Of a stretch of 10,912 nucleotides of DNA, positions 8,045-10,912 are shown one piece after another. Position 1 is the stretch's first letter. Each line of letters starts with the position of its first letter. The notes under the pieces were generated by a model. It searched no databases, had not been told where the DNA came from, and saw only the letters and a list, made by a program, of their open reading frames with translations. The translations under genes were made by a program, and so were the position numbers. Source of the DNA: Pilaira anomala (Eukaryota > Mucoromycota > Mucoromycetes > Mucorales > Mucoraceae); NCBI GenBank assembly GCA_025716855.1, contig JAIXMQ010000219.1:1-10912 (forward strand), given 5' to 3'.

Positions 8045-8429
8045 CTATGCTAGTTTTCCCACCAATCTAAGGTAAAATTAGTATGATAACTTCCCTACGC
8101 TTAGCTGTGATAATTGGTGGATGTGAGCTTATGGATTCACCAACTGAGTATTTTAATACCAATTAAATCAGTATGAATATTCACTAATCTAGTGTTATAT
8201 ACACTCATTTTATTAGGATCATAAACACACTTTTGGTAGGATACCTTCCAATATCTTCAGTGGTTTTTTCTTCTTTATGTATAAAATAAATACTAATTAT
8301 GTTAGTGTATTAAAGCCAGTTTGGTATACCACCCACCAAATAGCTAGGATCCTATACATCATTCAATTGGCTGATTTGCAATATAAAATTTGGTAATCAA
8401 AAAAGAAATCAAAAATATAATACAATTGA

Positions 8430-8480
8430 TAGTTTTATTTAATGGAATGGGTAGTTTTATTTAATAGAATGGGTAGTTTT
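8430..8480. repeat. 22-bp tandem repeat, 2.3 copies
   Basis: Units 8430-8451 and 8452-8473 (tagttttatttaatRgaatg plus gg) differ at one base. A third copy breaks off after tagtttt at 8480. Confidence 0.85.
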
Positions 8481-8501
8481 AAAATTATTGATAGCATTCA
8501 A

Positions 8502-8539
8502 CTGCAAAAAGGGACCTGCAAAAAGGACCTGCAAAAAAA
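8502..8539. repeat. 13-14 bp tandem repeat running into poly-A
   Basis: ctgcaaaaagggac (8502-8515), ctgcaaaaaggac (8516-8528) and ctgcaaaaaaa (8529-8539) are successive copies shortening into the A-run at 8541-8562. Confidence 0.8.
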
Positions 8540-8655
8540 TAAAAAAAAAAAAAAAAAAAAAACAGAAAAGCCTGCAGTTACAAACATTAAATGAAACCAA
8601 TTAGAATACGATACATGTGAGTACAAATTAATTTAGCCTTACACGTTTTGACAGG

Positions 8656-8684
<29 letters not shown>
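8656..8684. repeat. Poly-A run
   Basis: There are 29 consecutive A after gacagg. No open reading frame or 3' UTR upstream supports a retroposed tail, so it is reported only as a homopolymer. Confidence 0.8.
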
Positions 8685-8688
<4 letters not shown>

Positions 8689-9282
8689 GCGTTTGCACAA
8701 CAAAATCTAATGTAATGCCAAAATTACATGAATATACAGAACTAAAGAATCTACACCGTTTAGCTATGCTGGTAGGAAATAACCTCTGTTTCTACCAGAT
8801 ATCATAATTTTAGTATAGCAAATACACAAAGACGAAACATTTATGTTAAAACTTACAGCTTATTGAGCCTATATATGTATACAAGAAGATTTAAAATACC
8901 ATATAGAATAAACCAAAAGACCAGTGTGCTTGTAATTAGTACTTAAAAAAGGAACATGGATCTTCACCTTTAGACAGATACTAGATGTATCTGTGCAAAC
9001 TAACATAAAATTAGTTTGTTAATCTGTACTTCCCTGTTCTACTATATAATATCATACCTAAATAATACAGACTACTGTATAACCATCGCCTAATATAAGT
9101 ATAGTGGTAAGTCTCTTAAAGAAATATCAATTAAACAAAAAAGATGTACTATTCAAAAGAAAAAGGAAAAGATAAAAAAAAAAAAAAAAGATAAAAATGA
9201 TAAAAAAATAAAAAATTAATATATGCACGAAGAATCAATTTATCTAAAAACGTATTTATTAATTCTGAGCCGCAGCCAAGTC

Positions 9283-9809
9283 CTAATTTTGCTCAGTTGC
9301 TTTTTCCTACATAAAATAAACATATGAGATTTAAAGACCAAAAACTTAAACATGAAGATAATTACCTCCCGTCTCTTCTTGCACTGGCGTTCTCCTTTCA
9401 TCTTCTCTTGCAAAAGGAGTTTTGCTGCCCATTGCTTGTTGCATTTGTAAATTGGAGGCTGCAACTGCTTGTTTACTTCCTCTTCAAGTCGAAGCGAGTA
9501 ATATAACTGCTCCGCAGCAGAAAGCTCGCCCCAACTGGTGGCCTTTACACCCTGCATTATCATTTCACCACGGACAAGTCGGGTGATGCTTCTCAGCTGA
9601 AGTCTTTCTGTCTTTACGACAGCAAGACTTATTTCCTCCGCGGAACCAGCACGACTTTTCAAAAGAAAACTGATAAGCGCGTCAATACGGGCTGTTGCGC
9701 TTGGCGTTCTATTGGTTCTGGTAGCCTGGAAACCAATAAGGGCCTCTGGCAACGTAGCCACAATGCTTCTTGCACCCATGTGGTTAGGGAATGCGTTGAC
9801 TCTGGCCAT
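9283..9809 (-). CDS. Hypothetical basic protein, two exons (main part of a decayed gene)
   Basis: I do not recognise the family. An ATG at 9809 opens a frame of 148 codons ending at 9366. There a GTAATT donor and a TTATGTAG acceptor define a 59-bp intron (9307-9365). Splicing adds seven codons and a TAG at 9285-9283, giving 155 residues. Without splicing, the frame would read through an implausible Phe/Met-rich stretch. The middle contains an alternating hydrophobic/basic region (RLQLRSITRLVRGEMIM) and a WGELS...EQLYYSLRLEEEVNKQL segment. The end is Lys/Arg-rich and probably helical, which suggests nucleic-acid contact but no specific function. Upstream sequence appears to be the same gene's damaged first exon, joined by another likely intron, so this ATG may be internal. 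Its divergent neighbour is a zinc-finger gene. Confidence 0.5.
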
Positions 9810-10052
9810 TTCGTTTTGCTAAGCAACCCTATCCATTTCTGTTTACAAAATAGATAAAATATTAGAATGTTATTATCATTATACCCTTGAGAATACAGAT
9901 TATTTTACCAGTTGTTGCATTCATAGCACCAAAGTCTACGCTTCCAGCAGCAGAAGCAAACTGGGCATCAAACCTTCCCTCTAATCTGGCGGTTGTTTCC
10001 TCCAATCTAGCAGTTGTTGCATAAATGTTTGGAGCATGGCACTGTCACTCAT
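9810..10052 (-). pseudogene. Damaged 5' exon of the same hypothetical gene
   Basis: An ATG at 10052 starts a short peptide (MSDSAMLQTFM) that soon stops. In another frame a coiled-coil-like segment with a duplicated TTARLE motif and ARLEGRFDAQ runs to 9909. A GTAAAATA donor (9908) and AACAG acceptor (9839) define a 70-bp likely intron with a CTAAT branch-like motif. Splicing joins in phase to the frame of the downstream ATG at 9809, but a TAG at 9821-9819 intervenes, four codons before that ATG. The gene thus seems to carry one N-terminal frameshift and one nonsense codon. Another ATG at 10090 opens an 11-codon peptide. A coding role for this exon is inferred from the frame and splice logic only. 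Confidence 0.4.
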
Positions 10053-10090
10053 GCTTACAACGTTTTCAGTGGTTGTTGTCGGTTAGTCAT

Positions 10091-10262
10091 TTTGATAAAA
10101 AAAAGAATAAAAAGCCCGAAATTTTTTCTTGAAAAAAAAATATTATAAACAATAGTACACACATATTAAGGTTTAGTTTATGTTCATATTAACGTTTATT
10201 GTTATTGTTATTGTTATTTCTGTTTCAGATAAAGCGTGTAACACCTTGTACACTCCTCTTTC

Positions 10263-10304
<42 letters not shown>

Positions 10305-10372
10305 TTCTCTTTCTTATACAGTATAAACCCAACTTACCCTTTTAAATCAACCTTTTCCTGTCATCAACAATT
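10091..10372. promoter_or_regulatory. Divergent promoter interval with T37 run
   Basis: This lies between two divergent genes. It contains three perfect gttatt hexamers at 10201-10218, an uninterrupted run of 37 T at 10265-10301, and a TATAAA at 10321-10326 about 47 bp before the rightward ATG. Long T-runs exclude nucleosomes in fungal promoters in general. Whether this one acts so here is inferred. Confidence 0.4.
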
Positions 10373-10882
10373 ATGGATTCTTATAAACGTATCAAACTTA
10401 GTCACCAAACTACATCCGGTGGTCATAATTGTGATCAATGTAAGAGAGTTTTCTCTACTGGTCAGAGTCTTCGAAATCATAAACGAATTCATAACACAGA
10501 CACAGATGTTGAAGCCATCCAGAAACACTTGTTGAAAGTGTTCAAGAGCCATTGCCTCCTGTACTAAGTCCTGCTGAAGAAGGTATATCAAAAATTATAC
10601 AACATTAATTCTTCTTTTACATGTACTCACGTATTTATAACAGAAACTCCTTTTGATCCTTGGCACCAAGAACGTTTAAGGCCTCTTGTCATTTTAATAT
10701 CGGTGACGAAGGCCACGTTTACAATCAATTCCTCATCGATCATAATACATTCAACACTGCTCAACTCTATAGTATTCAGTTGTATGATATTGTAACAGCA
10801 TGCCAAATTTCAAACGAAGGCCATCGTCAACTCGTTGGTCTTATGAATACTTTAATAAGAGATCATAAAAAATTAGCTGAAG
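10373..10882 (+). pseudogene. C2H2 zinc-finger protein gene, frameshifted, continues past window
   Basis: The ATG at 10373 starts a frame with one C2H2 finger at about residues 20-40 (Cys-x2-Cys-x12-His-x3-His; CDQCKRVFSTGQSLRNHKRIH less its final H), a DNA-binding module. That frame stops at 10567. A -1 frame then encodes an acidic, Pro-rich segment (PETLVESVQEPLPPV) up to a GTATAT donor. A 61-bp intron (10583-10643, ending ATAACAG) joins in phase to TPFDPWHQERL. A second -1 shift near 10670-10690 leads to a frame with FNIGDEGHVYNQFLIDHNTF and AQLYSIQLYDIVTA, which reaches a GTAAAA donor at 10883. Two frameshifts imply a pseudogene or sequence error. A finger followed by this kind of region recalls the N-termini of Tnp2/Plavaka-type fungal transposases, but no catalytic part is in view, so this is a guess. 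Confidence 0.5.
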
Positions 10883-10912
10883 GTAAAAAATATTAATTCC
10901 TTATACATACCG

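Larger units (their letters stand above)
6232..8045 (-). mobile_element. Second Ty3/gypsy element (chromodomain type), 5'-truncated
   Basis: Read leftwards this contains an integrase HHCC finger, DDE core, C-terminal domain and chromodomain, then a polypurine tract and one full LTR. That is the 3' half of a chromovirus-like Ty3/gypsy element. Gag, protease, RT, RNase H and the 5' LTR are absent. Homology stops near 8045, where the frame meets a TAG and the DNA turns AT-rich. The LTR's left end abuts element 1's truncated 5' LTR, so it may be nested there. Two in-frame stops make it non-functional. Its proteins differ clearly from element 1 (chromodomain present, different LTR), so it is a separate family. 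Confidence 0.88.
8046..9282. other. AT-rich non-coding interval
   Basis: I see no credible reading frame, tRNA or rRNA here. It holds short tandem repeats (8430-8480, 8502-8539), A-runs at 8541-8562, 8656-8684 and near 9173-9189, and small hairpins (ctggtag/ctaccag near 8770-8803; caaactaa/ttagtttg near 8997-9018). Some of it may be decayed transposon. The first bases right of 8045 mark the lost 5' half of element 2. Confidence 0.6.

Noticed and set aside
8541..8684. Poly-A tails of non-LTR retrotransposons
   Set aside because: No LINE-type frame, target duplication or 3' UTR-like sequence is visible beside either A-run.
9324..9506. 60-codon plus-strand frame
   Set aside because: It is antisense to the two-exon hypothetical gene, with no recognisable motif.
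10364..10591. 75-codon minus-strand frame
   Set aside because: It is antisense to the C2H2 finger exon, whose Cys/His pattern is specific.
1..10912. CRISPR array, tRNA, rRNA or bacterial operon
   Set aside because: No regularly spaced repeats or RNA gene signatures were seen, and likely spliceosomal introns and Ty3/gypsy elements point to a fungal nuclear genome.

Overview
The window looks like a transposon-rich stretch of a filamentous fungal genome, most likely an early-diverging lineage such as Mucoromycota. The signs are AT-rich intergenic DNA with long A/T runs, likely introns of only 59-70 bp, and dense Ty3/gypsy retrotransposon DNA. The lineage is inferred; no ribosomal or other marker gene is present. 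Everything recognisable in the first 8 kb is retroelement, all transcribed on the minus strand.

Positions 1-6231 hold a nearly complete Ty3/gypsy element (element 1) without a visible chromodomain. Read leftwards it has a 5' LTR (5835-6231), a primer-binding site, gag (ATG at 5809), a short -1 frame overlap, pol (4925 to 286) in the order protease, reverse transcriptase, RNase H, integrase, then a polypurine tract and the 3' LTR (481 to the window edge). The two LTR copies differ at 3 of 393 aligned bases, so insertion was recent. Pol is split at about 2877-3366 by a 490-bp TGTTGTA...TACAACA sequence that looks like a solo LTR. Removing it together with one target-repeat copy restores the frame.

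Positions 6232-8045 hold the 3' half of a second, chromodomain-type Ty3/gypsy element (element 2): a complete 452-bp LTR, a polypurine tract, and an integrase-chromodomain region broken by two in-frame stops. Its LTR begins exactly where element 1's 5' LTR stops matching, 88 bp short of its expected end. This suggests that element 2 inserted into element 1's LTR and later lost its own 5' half. Element 2's LTR carries a striking palindrome with four TGAAACA motifs about 60 bp upstream of its TATA box.

Positions 8046-9282 are AT-rich with short tandem repeats and homopolymer runs; I see no gene there. From 9283 to the right edge lie two divergent, intron-containing, decayed genes. The leftward one encodes a basic protein of unknown family with a damaged N-terminal coiled-coil exon. 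The rightward one encodes a C2H2 zinc-finger protein with two frameshifts and runs off the window. They share a promoter interval containing a T37 run and could be the remains of a DNA transposon, but that is only a hypothesis.
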